Shown: positions 26,326-34,343 of the stretch, one piece after another
Layout: each line of letters begins with the position of its first letter
How positions within the stretch are numbered: the stretch's first letter is position 1
NCBI GenBank assembly: GCA_020073085.1
Contig: JAIQFV010000002.1
Span: forward strand, 195,586-259,585
Length of the DNA stretch: 64,000 nt
Source of the DNA: Terriglobia bacterium
GTDB taxonomy: Bacteria > Acidobacteriota > Terriglobia > JAIQFV01
Reading direction: 5' to 3'
Notes under the pieces: generated by a model
What the model was told of the DNA's origin: nothing
Databases searched by the model: none
What the model saw: the letters and a program-made list of their open reading frames with translations, nothing else
Program-made: the position numbers and the translations under genes

Positions 26326-26358
26326 GATCACTCCATTTTCCACGCCAGGCATGATGAT

Positions 26359-27468
26359 TTACGGCGCCTTCCTCACGATGAATACCAAGTCAGCAATGTC
26401 TGCTGGCCTTGATTTATCCGGCTCCACGAATGCGACCGGTTTATGCACGATCCCAGCGCTCTCCAAATGGTCCATGAAGTCCCACATGAGCTCGTGGTAC
26501 ACGATGACCAGCGCCTGCTTGTCATCGCGGAAACCGAATTCTTTGCTGAGAGAGCTGAGCCTGAGAAGATCGGGGACGCTTTCGGCGATCCGTCCTGCAA
26601 TGGCTTGACTCAACTGGTACAGGGGATCACTGCCATCGGCTTTGATGATCGGAACCGTGAAGCGCCCTGTTTGGTCGAAGAGGTCAAACGGGCCGAAGAC
26701 TTTCCGGGCGTGCTCATCCTCCACACGTCCTTTTTCAACATAGTCGTCGAACATCCGGAGGAAAGTCTTTATGTCAGCAACGAACGGCATCATCTTTGGG
26801 ATGGCCCGTTCGGTCCAGTTTACCTTCAGAGAAACTCCCTTGTCCGAAACGGAATTTGTTCCCATCGCGAAGGCGCGCGGCGGATACACTGCCCACACCT
26901 CGCCGGCCCAAAGGGGCGTTTCGGCTGTAATCTCCCGTCGTCCTAACAACCCGCGCGATCTGAACTGTTCCCAAACCAGGTCGTCCAGGACATAAGAGAA
27001 GAGAATCGTGTAGGCATTCTTCTTGCGCCCCAGGGCGTCCAGAGTATTGACCAACCTGACGATTTCGGGCTCCAGCCGTCGACTCAGCGCGGGCACTACT
27101 GCCTGGGTGGCTCCCCTCAGCCGCTCCGACATCTGAGCATCAAGGATAGGGAGCGCCGTTTTGAGAACAGTTTTCTCTTCCTCCAGCAACCGCCATGTCT
27201 TGAGCAGCTCGATCTGGCTTTCAACGAACCGAACACCCGAGGCCCGAAGCTGGTCTCTTGTTATTCCCTTGACGCAAGCCAGCAAAATCTCGCCATTATT
27301 ATCGAGTCTTGTTATCTGTTGCGGGCTCTGTCCGGATGAAGTCACGAATTGCGAAAAATCAAAGTCGTCAAACCTGACGATCTTGGACTTGGCTGATTCT
27401 TGAGCGAATGCGACACTGCCCGATATCAAACAGCAGAGGACCAGCGCCAGCCCAGGCACTCTTCTCAT
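26359..27468 (-). CDS. Exported hypothetical protein (369 aa)
   Basis: This 369-residue protein has signal peptide MRRVPGLALVLCCLISGSVAFA. The mature region starts with a polar segment (FDDFDFSQFVTSSGQSPQQIT), followed by helical stretches (RGATQAVVPALSRRLEPEIVRLVNTL) and a C-terminal IVYHELMWDFMDHLESAGI region. YHELMWDF carries an H-E pair but not HEXXH. No function is assigned. It overlaps the stop of the upstream methyltransferase by 4 nt (ATGA), so the pair is translationally coupled. Confidence 0.6.
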   Translation of the reverse strand: MRRVPGLALVLCCLISGSVAFAQESAKSKIVRFDDFDFSQFVTSSGQSPQQITRLDNNGEILLACVKGITRDQLRASGVRFVESQIELLKTWRLLEEEKTVLKTALPILDAQMSERLRGATQAVVPALSRRLEPEIVRLVNTLDALGRKKNAYTILFSYVLDDLVWEQFRSRGLLGRREITAETPLWAGEVWAVYPPRAFAMGTNSVSDKGVSLKVNWTERAIPKMMPFVADIKTFLRMFDDYVEKGRVEDEHARKVFGPFDLFDQTGRFTVPIIKADGSDPLYQLSQAIAGRIAESVPDLLRLSSLSKEFGFRDDKQALVIVYHELMWDFMDHLESAGIVHKPVAFVEPDKSRPADIADLVFIVRKAP

Positions 27469-28112
27469 TGGTGTCCACCTCCATTCAACTTGCGTCCGCC
27501 TTTGCAGCTAAAGCGCCCAACTCTATTTCGGTCAGCCCGGTGCGTCTTTCCTCGGAGCTCCAGGATCAGACGAGCCGCCGGGCTTGCGCCACTCCATGAA
27601 AAGAAAATACGGAATGCGCTTTCCGTTCGAACCCACTCCGACGTCGGCGACGAAAAGCACGGATGCGTAATACTCATCAGCAACCTGCCGTCGGGCACAA
27701 GGATACGCCAGATTTCCTCGATGGCACCGGGGTAATCCTCCACGTCCATTAACACCATCGACGCCAGGACGATCTCGAAGGAGGCGGGCGCAATCGGCTC
27801 AAGCGAGCTGGCGTTTGCACAGATGTATTCAATCTGAAGGCCCGCCGCCCGCGCTGTCTGCTCCGCCGTGGCGACGAGCTGCGCGCTGCCATCAACGCCG
27901 ACCACCTTGGCGCCCCGGACCGCGAGCTCCCGGCTGTAACCTCCCTCTCCGCAACCGAGGTCGAGGATGTGCGCGCCCTTTACATCGCCCAGCCACTCGA
28001 GAGTGAGGGGCAGAAGGAAGTAAATCCGGTAGTCATTTTGGTCGGCGTGCCGCACCCAGTCTTTCGCCACGGCATCCCAAGAGAGGGTCGAGCTGTCTTC
28101 GATTTTTTTCAT
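27465..28112 (-). CDS. Class I SAM-dependent methyltransferase, aberrant C-terminus
   Basis: This 215-residue protein has the Rossmann-type SAM motif HILDLGCGEGGYS (about residues 48-60), VVGVDGSAQLV (acidic ribose-binding residue), FEIVLASMVLMDVEDY (motif IV area) and LLMSITHPCFSSPTSEWVR. This is typical of small-molecule methyltransferases annotated class I SAM. After SEWVRTE the remaining 50-odd residues (FFSWSGASPAARLILELRG...) lose family character, suggesting a frameshift or recombination-truncated 3' end that now runs into the next gene's ribosome site. The substrate is unknown. Confidence 0.75.
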   Translation of the reverse strand: MKKIEDSSTLSWDAVAKDWVRHADQNDYRIYFLLPLTLEWLGDVKGAHILDLGCGEGGYSRELAVRGAKVVGVDGSAQLVATAEQTARAAGLQIEYICANASSLEPIAPASFEIVLASMVLMDVEDYPGAIEEIWRILVPDGRLLMSITHPCFSSPTSEWVRTESAFRIFFSWSGASPAARLILELRGKTHRADRNRVGRFSCKGGRKLNGGGHQ

Positions 28113-28118
28113 AGCGTC

Positions 28119-28544
28119 TTACTCGGGTTTCTCAGCTTCATCCAGCAAGGCAATCGCCTTATCCGCATTACTCTTGAAAACGAGCAACCGGGTTCGTGCG
28201 CCAAAGCCTAATCCGGGATTCCAGCCACCGAGATCATCTCCGGATTCAAACACCTCTATTCCATTTGAATTAAGAAATGACTTTGCCAGATCAGCATCCT
28301 GACGATAGTTGAAGCTGGCGACGACAACAAGCTCCTCTGACAGCTCGCGATCGGTCAACTCGTTAGAGGATTCAATGTCAGTATTGTCCATCTCAGAGTC
28401 CGGCTGATCTGCCGGAGATTGAATCTTCGGCATCTGGTCGACCAACCAAGTCCCACAGATCGGGCATTTTGTAATGCCGTCCACATATTCGCTCGGAGTA
28501 TCAGAACCCTCGAGGTCTGGACATTCTGGATTTGGACAAAACAA
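28119..28544 (-). CDS. DUF2007-like protein with N-terminal zinc ribbon
   Basis: This 141-residue protein has residues 1-33 carrying MFCPNPECPDLEG and KCPICGTW, two CxxC-like knuckles (CPNPEC and CPIC) of a zinc ribbon. A polar acidic linker (about 40-70) leads to LVVVASFNYRQDADLAKSFLN...GIEVFESGDDLGG...RLLVFKSNADKAIALLDE. This is the DUF2007 'putative signal-transducing' ferredoxin-like domain. AGAAAGGAACC precedes the ATG. It lies 6 bp upstream of the methyltransferase, so the three genes 26359-28544 could be one transcript. Confidence 0.75.
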   Translation of the reverse strand: MFCPNPECPDLEGSDTPSEYVDGITKCPICGTWLVDQMPKIQSPADQPDSEMDNTDIESSNELTDRELSEELVVVASFNYRQDADLAKSFLNSNGIEVFESGDDLGGWNPGLGFGARTRLLVFKSNADKAIALLDEAEKPE

Positions 28545-28711
28545 TTTTGGTTCCTTTCTAAGTGAAAGTCGAGTCAGCCTCGGAGGCAGTGATCCTATGG
28601 ATGCACGAGGCAGTGTTGCGACTCAGCCATGGATCGAAGCCATTTCCACACGGTGATGGGGCTGCCTGCCGGGTCGTCCACTTGGCCAGGAGGTCGGAGT
28701 CCGGTACTCGG

Positions 28712-29122
28712 CTACTTCGGCTTCGTGCGAACCTTGAACGTGCGCTCGACCTCTGCCGGAGCAACTTTCCACGGTGCGCCGTCCTTCTCCCGGACGAGCT
28801 TCAACTCCTGGATCTCAGCCCGGCCTCCGTACGGGGCATCGATGACCACCTTGCCTTTCAGTGTCGCTTTCCATGGTTCACCACCATCCGGCTCCAACTT
28901 GTATCCTTTGACCGGCCGAAGCTCCAGTTGCTTCAGATACCGCCACACGGTATCGGCGTCCTTGCCCTCGTCTCCCGTAGAGGCTTCCAGCACCACCCTG
29001 CCGTTGATCGACACCTCGAACTTAACGAAGCGAAGAGCAAAGGCAGGTTGACTACAGCAGGGCAAGATGCCCGCTGCAAGGACTATCGTACGCAGGCGAC
29101 GAGTCACGCGACGCTCCCCCAT
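28712..29122 (-). CDS. Exported hypothetical protein (136 aa)
   Basis: This is a 136-residue protein with basic N-region MGERRVTRRLRTIVLAAGIL and a hydrophobic signal core ending ...PAFA. The mature chain is rich in beta-type segments and Lys/Glu: FVKFEVSINGRVVLEAST, GYKLEPDGGEPWKATLKG, FKVRTKPK. There is no recognised family. Its start lies 15 bp from the attC at 29137-29203, the usual cassette geometry. Confidence 0.6.
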   Translation of the reverse strand: MGERRVTRRLRTIVLAAGILPCCSQPAFALRFVKFEVSINGRVVLEASTGDEGKDADTVWRYLKQLELRPVKGYKLEPDGGEPWKATLKGKVVIDAPYGGRAEIQELKLVREKDGAPWKVAPAEVERTFKVRTKPK

Positions 29123-29136
29123 TTGTGCCCTCGTTC

Positions 29137-29203
29137 GGCTAATGATTTGCCGTCGAGCGGCGGGCGCCGAAGGCGACCGTCTGCTGCAACGGTTTTGTTA
29201 GGC
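29137..29203 (-). other. attC recombination site
   Basis: The cores are GGCTAAT (29137) and GTTAGGC (29197-29203). Arms GCCGTCGAGCGG and CGTCTGCTGCAACGG surround a central GGCGCC. The YcxB-like gene's TAA stop lies inside the GCCTAAC core read on the minus strand. Confidence 0.8.
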
Positions 29204-29686
29204 GACCTTTGCCTCATGTGCCCTGGCCTTGCCTACGATGAACTCACAAATGCCCGTGTCGATATCCGTCGTCGGGATCGTGATGAATTGGGCGCGTGAA
29301 AGAAAGACGAGAAGGAACTCTGGAAACGACCATATCCCGGTCACTGCACTCCACGCCAGTTCAGACGTTCCCGCGTCGGAGCACATCCGGAACGACTCCT
29401 CCCCCAATTCTAAGGTCGCCTCGGGCACGCGCATCCGCCGCAGACGACCCAACGAGGCCCGGTAATGGATCCCATACAAGGCGCCAGAGAAGGCGACGGC
29501 CAAAGCAAGCACTGCACCAAGAAGACCCACCACCCACGAGCGATCCCCGTTCCAGAGCAATCCAACAAAGGATGCGAGAACCAGCAGGAACGCCGCGACG
29601 AAGCGCCAGCCAATCGTGCGCCACCAAAAAAGTCTGACGGCTTTACGGATGAGCGCTTCTGTGTAGTGCAGCTTGATTGGAGTCAT
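29198..29686 (-). CDS. YcxB-like membrane protein
   Basis: This protein of about 162 residues starts MTPIKLHYTEALIRKAVRLFWWR, with a strong GGGGGGAG ribosome site. Two transmembrane helices (about residues 27-45 and 50-70) follow the amphipathic N-terminus. The C-terminal cytoplasmic domain carries ATLELGEESFRMCSDAGTSELAWSAVTG and IPTTDI, the pattern of YcxB-like proteins. The function of that family is unknown. Its stop codon sits in the downstream attC core, so this is a single-gene cassette. Confidence 0.8.
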   Translation of the reverse strand: MTPIKLHYTEALIRKAVRLFWWRTIGWRFVAAFLLVLASFVGLLWNGDRSWVVGLLGAVLALAVAFSGALYGIHYRASLGRLRRMRVPEATLELGEESFRMCSDAGTSELAWSAVTGIWSFPEFLLVFLSRAQFITIPTTDIDTGICEFIVGKARAHEAKVA

Positions 29687-29708
29687 TTCTCCCCCCCTCA
29701 CATGGTTC

Positions 29709-29852
29709 ACCTAACAATAAATGGATGGATCCTCATATTCTCCGGAACATTGGTTTTCAATCCGCCTACTGCGCCGTCGATTCGGCGAGTATTACTGCGC
29801 TAATTATTTCAATATCGACCGTCTGCGAATCACGGCCGAACCGTAGTTAGGA
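29709..29852 (-). other. Putative attC, one consensus core
   Basis: ACCTAAC at 29709-29715 fits the RYYYAAC core exactly and lies just upstream of the YcxB-like cassette. GTTAGGA at 29846-29852 is the best partner, but the arms do not pair well. Confidence 0.35.
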
Positions 29853-29992
29853 CCTTAGCTTACATCATGGGGTGACATCTCGATACCGTGCAGTCAAGGA
29901 GACCCGAGCTGAAACTTCCCATTCAATTGGGCATTTCTTAAGATGAAACTCTGCTTAAGTGAACTGTTGATATACTAGACAACGAAGCAACT

Positions 29993-30292
29993 CTTTCACC
30001 CCTCCGGGGCTCAAGACATTTTTGGACACTTACCCCGCCCTCGCCCCGCAAAAAGAAAAATCGCGGGGCTCAGACGGGGCTACAATCTGGCGGCCCTCCG
30101 GGCCTCTACAATCTGACGGCCCTCCGGGCCTCTACAATCTGACGGCCCTCCGGGCCTCTACAATCTGACGGCCCTCCGGGCCTCTACAATCTGGCGGCCC
30201 TCCGGGCCTCTACAATCTGACGGCCCTCCGGGCCTCTACAATCTGGCGGCCCGGGCCTCTACAATTTGGCGGTCCTACGGGCCTCTGACTGG
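29993..30292. repeat. Tandem 26-bp palindromic repeat array with REP-like leader
   Basis: Eight units of TACAATCTGRCGG followed by CCCTCCGGGCCTC begin at 30081, 30107, 30133, 30159, 30185, 30211, 30237 and 30260 (strict 26-bp period, last unit shortened). Each contains the palindrome GGCCCTCCGGGCC. The leader (29993-30080) carries CACCCCTCCGGGGCTC and GGGGCTCAGACGGGGCTAC, matching 19205-19262 in reverse. No gene is visible from 29853 to 30327. Confidence 0.9.
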
Positions 30293-30327
30293 AAGGGTGC
30301 TGCTGCAAGTCCTTCACGACTGACTGA

Positions 30328-30462
30328 TCAGGACGCCAAGACGAAGAACAATACGACGACCGCAACCGTATCGATGAACCCGCGGGCCAGGATGCAAGCC
30401 CACAGATTCCTACCCAACACGAGATAGGCGGTCCGCATAATCAGTCCTGCTACTCCCGAATC
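30328..30462 (-). pseudogene. C-terminal fragment of a CPBP-family protease
   Basis: An open minus-strand segment encodes VDSGVAGLIMRTAYLVLG, then RNLWACILARGFIDTVAVVV and LFFVLAS before the TGA at 30328-30330. The GRNLW...ILA-x-G-F-IDT pattern is the last membrane helix of CPBP intramembrane proteases. The N-terminal two thirds are absent and its 5' part overlaps the attC at 30412-30513. It is interpreted as a cassette remnant. Confidence 0.5.
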
Positions 30463-30513
30463 CACGACTCTTGCATGCACGCCCACGCGGCAACCAGCCC
30501 AGTTTAGTTGGCT
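30412..30513 (-). other. attC recombination site
   Basis: The core ACCCAAC at 30412-30418 is exact consensus and GTTGGCT at 30507-30513 closes it. Arms AGATAGGCGGTCCGC and GCGGCAACCAGCCC pair imperfectly. The methyltransferase stop (30504-30506) lies inside the site. Confidence 0.7.
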
Positions 30514-31271
30514 CGCTGTCCGATCAGCAACGGCTGATAGAAGATGTCATCCATCCGCCGGCACGACGTGAACCCGGCCGCGGCCATGAGTTCAAGCAGC
30601 CGCGGGATCCCGATCGCATAGTACCGGGTTACGGTTCGAACCCGCTCGATGGGGCCATAAGCCATCTGTTCCTCGATGACGAACGTTACGTCGTAATGCG
30701 TTCGATTGATCCAGCGCCACTGCTGCCACAGATGAAAGACCTGCTCACCACGCCGGCGCTCGCCGTATTTGTGTTGCGTCGTGCCGACGTGGTCGATGCG
30801 ATCATAGTCCCGCACAGAGCACACGCACACGCCACCCTCGATGAGCACCGCCTGGAATTCGGAGAAAGCGGCGGCGATGTCGGCGTCCGTCAGCAGATGC
30901 GGCAGTGAGTTGTCGCAGCAGAGCACGGCGTCGAAGCGATCGTTCACCGTCGCCCCGACGGCACGCATATCCGCAACGCCCGCGTCCAGTGAGAGTCCTC
31001 GAGCGGCCGCCTCACGGGTAAGCCGTGCAATCGCCTGAGGAGACAGATCGCGGGCAGTGACCCGGAATCCCCGTGCCGCAAGCGGCAACGCCTGCGTACC
31101 GATACCCGCCGCGGCGTCGAGCACACGGGGTGATGCGCCAGCGGACTGGTGAAGACCCTCGCGTATGACCCGAGCCAGGGCGTCGCCCTGACGGGCCATG
31201 CTTTCGTTCCAGTCGGGGAAGATCAGATCATAATAAGGGACGAGATCGTCGTAGAACTTTTCTGTGGACAT
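30504..31271 (-). CDS. Class I SAM-dependent methyltransferase (cassette)
   Basis: This 255-residue protein begins MSTEKFYDDLVPYYDLIFPDWNES, the YDxLa-x-x-YDxxF start common to small-molecule methyltransferases. The SAM-binding motif is PRVLDAAAGIGTQALPLAARG (about residues 49-69), then VTARDLSPQAI and DAVLCCDNSLPHLLTDAD. The C-terminal half has RVRTVTRYYAIGIPRLLELMAAAGF, a typical cap. The substrate is unknown. The stop is inside the downstream attC and the start is 20 bp from the attC at 31292, so it is a complete single-gene cassette. Confidence 0.85.
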   Translation of the reverse strand: MSTEKFYDDLVPYYDLIFPDWNESMARQGDALARVIREGLHQSAGASPRVLDAAAGIGTQALPLAARGFRVTARDLSPQAIARLTREAAARGLSLDAGVADMRAVGATVNDRFDAVLCCDNSLPHLLTDADIAAAFSEFQAVLIEGGVCVCSVRDYDRIDHVGTTQHKYGERRRGEQVFHLWQQWRWINRTHYDVTFVIEEQMAYGPIERVRTVTRYYAIGIPRLLELMAAAGFTSCRRMDDIFYQPLLIGQRAN

Positions 31272-31291
31272 GTGTCCTGCCGCCTCGACTC

Positions 31292-31428
31292 ATCTAACGC
31301 GCGGCGTTCATCCCCGAACCTCCTTTGCGCTTTTGTCTCGTAGTGTGAAGGTGCGATCCCTGTGTATGGCATACACGGCGGCGAGGCCGCGGGAAACCCC
31401 TCCCGTGTGCCGCACATCAGTGTTTCCG
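31292..31428 (-). other. attC recombination site (long form)
   Basis: ATCTAAC at 31292-31298 is exact consensus, and the opposite end GTTTCCG lies at 31422-31428. Arms GCGCGGCGTTC and GTGTGCCGCAC pair in part. The TPR gene's stop (31417-31419) falls within it. Confidence 0.6.
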
Positions 31429-33066
31429 CGACTCGAATTGACGAGCCTCTTCGAGCGGGACGAGCCTCGTGCCGTTATCGGCAACCCCAAGAAGCCCCCG
31501 ATAGAATGAGTGGGCCTGGGACTCGTCGCCGCTCGCGCGTGCCGCCCGCGCAGCCCCCAGCAGGCTATTGAAGCGCCTCGGGTATGGATCCAGTGACCGC
31601 TTGTAGGCTGCGAGCGCCTCCACGGGATGCTTCTGCTCCAGAAGAAGGTCTCCCAAGAGTTCAAAAGCGGGTAAAGTGGGGGCGGGAGTCACGGCGGGCT
31701 TGGGGGTTGAAACCTCAAGCTCGGCAGCCTGTCGCAACAGCGCCACGCTTGATTCGCTGTCTCCGCTTGCGTGCGCGAGCCATGCCCCTACCTCAAGACG
31801 AAGAATTCGAATTTGGCGCGCAAAGAGATCCTCGCCTGTCTTGCCGGCTGAAGTTTCGAGCTCCTCCAGACGCCTGGCGGCCCGTTGAGCCTCGTCGACC
31901 TTTCCCAAGTGCGCCGCCCCGAGACCGCGGGCAAACCACGTGACAGCCTCTGGCCACGTAAAACGGTCCCAGTTAAGGATCGGGGGGTCGCGGGGAACCA
32001 GCATTGCCGCTTCGCTCCAGGCCCGTCGCTCCAAGGCATATCGCGCCTGGGTGGAAGCCAGGTGAAAGGCTGTTTTGAAGGTGGGTTCCAGTTGTGCCAT
32101 TCCTCGCAATCGTTTCAACTGCTCAGCGGCTTCATTGCCCGCACCTTTCTGCAGATAGGCATAGATGAGGTATTCAATGGCGTGTGGAAACTCGTCCCAA
32201 ACGAACTCCCCATGGTCGCCGGCGGGATATTTCAGGGCGGCCTCCGCAGCTTGCAGGTTTCCCCGTATCACTCGGTCCCAGTCTCCGAGGCGGGTATAAA
32301 TGTGGGTCGGCATGTGAAGCGCATGGGGGTTGTGGGGAGCGACCGTCTCATACTTGCGGACGATCTCCAGCGATTCTCTCTCCCGGCCTGGCACATCATT
32401 GGCATGTATCAAGTAGTGCATGGCCCCCGGGTGCTCAGGGTTCTGCTTGTACACCGCCAGGAGTAGCCTGGCAGCGCGCTCGGAGTGCTCGCGCGAGACG
32501 CTATCGGAAGGTGCGGTGGCGAGAAGCGCCAGTGCGTAGAAGGACGCCGCCTCGGGGTCATGCGGGTATGCGAGGTACACCGCTTCCATTGCCTCCTCCC
32601 ACCGACGGATTCGCTGCCAATAATCGGACGACGCGGGCTCGCGGAAGAACGCCTCCGCGGCAGCCACGAAGAGGCGCTCCCGCTTCGTGGGCGGCTCCAG
32701 CGCCTTTGCCTTCTCCACTTCATTCCATCCGTGTCGGAGGTCCTCGGAACTCGGCCGCGTGGGCCAGAGCGGTTGAAACAGAGTCATCGCGATCCCCCAG
32801 TGCGCCATCGCACACCGCGGATCGGCCCTGGCGACCTGCTCGAATACTTCCCTGGCCTGCGGGTAGGTCATGTGGTGAAGCAACAAGGTCGCTCGATTGA
32901 ATTCCACCTGTGCTTGTTTGGAGCAGGAGACCGGGAAGTTTACCGTCCCCAGGTCGTGCCGAGCGTGCGGCGGTACCTGAGTTGCCCCGGATGGGACGCT
33001 GGCAAACAGGACCAGCGCCAACACCACGGCAGAGCGCCAAAGGGAACGATAGAGCCTGGAATGCAT
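31417..33066 (-). CDS. Exported TPR-repeat protein
   Basis: This protein of about 549 residues starts at the ATG at 33066 (MHSRLYRSLWRSAVVLALVLFASVP, signal peptide). The upstream in-frame ATG at 33123 reads into the preceding gene. TPR-like helices recur throughout: FNRATLLLHHMTYPQAREVFEQVARADPRCAMAHWGIAMTLFQP, KRERLFVAAAEAFF, GAMHYLIHANDVPG, and near the end LLEQKHPVEALAAYKRSLDPYPRRFNSLLGAARAARASGD. The family is common in Acidobacteriota and related phyla, with unknown partner. At 1.65 kb it is unusually large for cassette cargo and shares its cassette with the AHSA1-like gene. Confidence 0.8.
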   Translation of the reverse strand: MHSRLYRSLWRSAVVLALVLFASVPSGATQVPPHARHDLGTVNFPVSCSKQAQVEFNRATLLLHHMTYPQAREVFEQVARADPRCAMAHWGIAMTLFQPLWPTRPSSEDLRHGWNEVEKAKALEPPTKRERLFVAAAEAFFREPASSDYWQRIRRWEEAMEAVYLAYPHDPEAASFYALALLATAPSDSVSREHSERAARLLLAVYKQNPEHPGAMHYLIHANDVPGRERESLEIVRKYETVAPHNPHALHMPTHIYTRLGDWDRVIRGNLQAAEAALKYPAGDHGEFVWDEFPHAIEYLIYAYLQKGAGNEAAEQLKRLRGMAQLEPTFKTAFHLASTQARYALERRAWSEAAMLVPRDPPILNWDRFTWPEAVTWFARGLGAAHLGKVDEAQRAARRLEELETSAGKTGEDLFARQIRILRLEVGAWLAHASGDSESSVALLRQAAELEVSTPKPAVTPAPTLPAFELLGDLLLEQKHPVEALAAYKRSLDPYPRRFNSLLGAARAARASGDESQAHSFYRGLLGVADNGTRLVPLEEARQFESRKH

Positions 33067-33082
33067 TGCTGGGTTCCTTAGG

Positions 33083-33565
33083 TTAGTGTTCTTCGATCCC
33101 TTTGGGATAACGATCCGCCACAAGATTCAGCCGGACGTTGTGCTCAAGAAGCGCTTTGAGGCCCGCGAGCACCAAAGAGAACCCTTGAGTCGAGTCGGTC
33201 ACCTGTTTCACGAGTTCGTCCCCGTCGCCCGTAAAGCCGGCGTGCGTGATACTGACGAACGTTGTGCCATCCTTTTGGGGCGCAAACAGCCATTCCACGG
33301 TGGTGGGACTCGTGTGTCCCGGCCACTCGAAGACAATGCGCTGGTTCGGTTCGATAATCTTCGCAGTCACCGGGATCGAGATGCCATACATTTCCCAGTC
33401 CCATTGAACCTGCTTGCCCGCCTCGAGCCTTCCGCTGCTTTTGGTGAACCAGAATTTCGTCGTGATGTCCGGGTTGACCACGGCCTCGAACACCTCGGCG
33501 ACCGGCTTGCGGATAAGCATCCCGGTCTTCGCAATCGGCAACTGCTTAAGCTGGAGATTGTCCAT
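33083..33565 (-). CDS. AHSA1/SRPBCC-domain protein
   Basis: This 160-residue START-like (SRPBCC) protein shows the family pattern MLIRKPVAEVFEAVVNPDITTKFWFTKSSG (about residues 16-45), GKQVQWDWEMYGISIPVTAKIIEPNQRIVFEW and TTFVSITHAGFTGDGDELV, ending in a long C-terminal helix (TQGFSLVLAGLKALLE). These domains bind hydrophobic ligands in a cavity; the specific ligand is unknown. The start lies 17 bp from the attC at 33582-33655. Confidence 0.88.
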   Translation of the reverse strand: MDNLQLKQLPIAKTGMLIRKPVAEVFEAVVNPDITTKFWFTKSSGRLEAGKQVQWDWEMYGISIPVTAKIIEPNQRIVFEWPGHTSPTTVEWLFAPQKDGTTFVSITHAGFTGDGDELVKQVTDSTQGFSLVLAGLKALLEHNVRLNLVADRYPKGIEEH

Positions 33566-33581
33566 ACTGACTCCTTTGAGC

Positions 33582-33655
33582 AGATAACGAACAGCGCGTC
33601 ATCCGACGGCGCGTTCTTGTTCCTTGCGCCGGTCGGGTGGACGCGCGGGATAGAC
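33582..33655 (-). other. attC site, common array type
   Basis: The core is AGATAAC and the partner GATAGAC is degenerate. Arms GCGCGTCATCCGACGGCGCG and GCGCCGGTCGGGTGGACGCG match those at 34822, 38007, 41246, 45427 and 47226. Confidence 0.8.
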
Positions 33656-33664
33656 CGTGAGAGA

Positions 33665-34042
33665 TTAGGGTTTTCGTTTCCGATACTGGACGCCCGCCAG
33701 CCCCTTAAAGTCTGCATCTTGTGTCCACAGAGTCGCATCGTGCACCCGCGCAGTGGCCAAAATAATGCTGTCTGCCATCGGCAATTTGGCCTCGTGGCTG
33801 ATCCGGGCCGCTTCCAAAGCAGTGCGGGAGTCAAGATCAACCACGGTGCCTTGCTGCATAACCGCCACGGCCTGCAGTGCTTGACCTTCGTCTCGCTGTG
33901 TAAGGACTCGTTTGAAAACTCCGTAGAGCGTCAAGGAAGGCACCAGAAGGTCTTCTGTCTGTTCGATGGCGGAAGCGAAGAAGGAGGCGTTGGGACCATT
34001 GGCAAAGTACTCCAGCCACGCACTCGAGTCGACAACATTCAT
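33665..34042 (-). CDS. vapC: VapC-family PIN-domain toxin
   Basis: This 125-residue PIN-domain ribonuclease has acidic active-site residues in MNVVDSSAWLEYF (Asp5), a central acidic helix, LPMADSIILATARV (Asp) and LWTQDADFKGL (Asp), giving the usual four-acid Mg2+ site. Its start overlaps the antitoxin stop by 4 nt (ATGA). Toxic RNA cleavage is the family activity; the target RNA is not predictable. It lies immediately before the attC at 33582-33655. Confidence 0.92.
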   Translation of the reverse strand: MNVVDSSAWLEYFANGPNASFFASAIEQTEDLLVPSLTLYGVFKRVLTQRDEGQALQAVAVMQQGTVVDLDSRTALEAARISHEAKLPMADSIILATARVHDATLWTQDADFKGLAGVQYRKRKP

Positions 34043-34245
34043 AGCCGATCCGCCTCTCGCTCCACTTTGGCGTCGATTCCTTTCAGAAAACCTCGCATTT
34101 CCTTGATGGGCCGAAGGGGGATCAGTTCGATTCGGTTACCATACGCGATGGCCTGGATCTTTTGCCCCGGGGATAGACTCAACTGCTCCCGAATCAATCG
34201 GGGGATGACCACCTGAAACTTCGGTGAAATCGTGACTGTTCCCAT
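34039..34245 (-). CDS. vapB: VapB-like AbrB/SpoVT antitoxin
   Basis: This protein of about 68 residues starts MGTVTISPKFQVVIPRLIREQ. An excellent ribosome site (GGAGG, 8 nt upstream) selects the ATG at 34245 over the upstream ATG at 34266. TISPKFQVVIPRLIREQLSLSPGQKI is the AbrB swapped-hairpin DNA-binding domain. The C-terminus (MRGFLKGIDAKVEREADRL) is the toxin-binding tail. It is translationally coupled to vapC and expected to autorepress. Confidence 0.92.
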   Translation of the reverse strand: MGTVTISPKFQVVIPRLIREQLSLSPGQKIQAIAYGNRIELIPLRPIKEMRGFLKGIDAKVEREADRL

Positions 34246-34280
34246 GAGACCTCCATCGATTGACAATCCGTAATACGAAT

Positions 34281-34309
34281 ATGGTATCGATACTGATTTC
34301 GGGTGTCAA
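34281..34309 (-). promoter_or_regulatory. Sigma70-type promoter and likely operator of vapBC
   Basis: On the minus strand, TTGACA (34309-34304), a 17-bp spacer and TACCAT (34286-34281) form a near-consensus promoter. The imperfect palindrome ATACCATATTCGTAT overlaps the -10 and is a likely autoregulation site. This explains how this cassette is expressed deep in the array. Confidence 0.7.
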
Positions 34310-34343
34310 TAATCATTCCCGACCGATTGGGCGGTACCGATGG

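Noticed and set aside
27465-28112. Calling the methyltransferase a definite pseudogene
   Set aside because: The SAM-binding core is intact and only the last quarter looks aberrant, so it is kept as a CDS with a note.
30078-30292. CRISPR-like periodic repeat
   Set aside because: The 26-bp units are directly contiguous with no unique spacers and no cas genes are present, so it is a tandem palindromic repeat rather than CRISPR.
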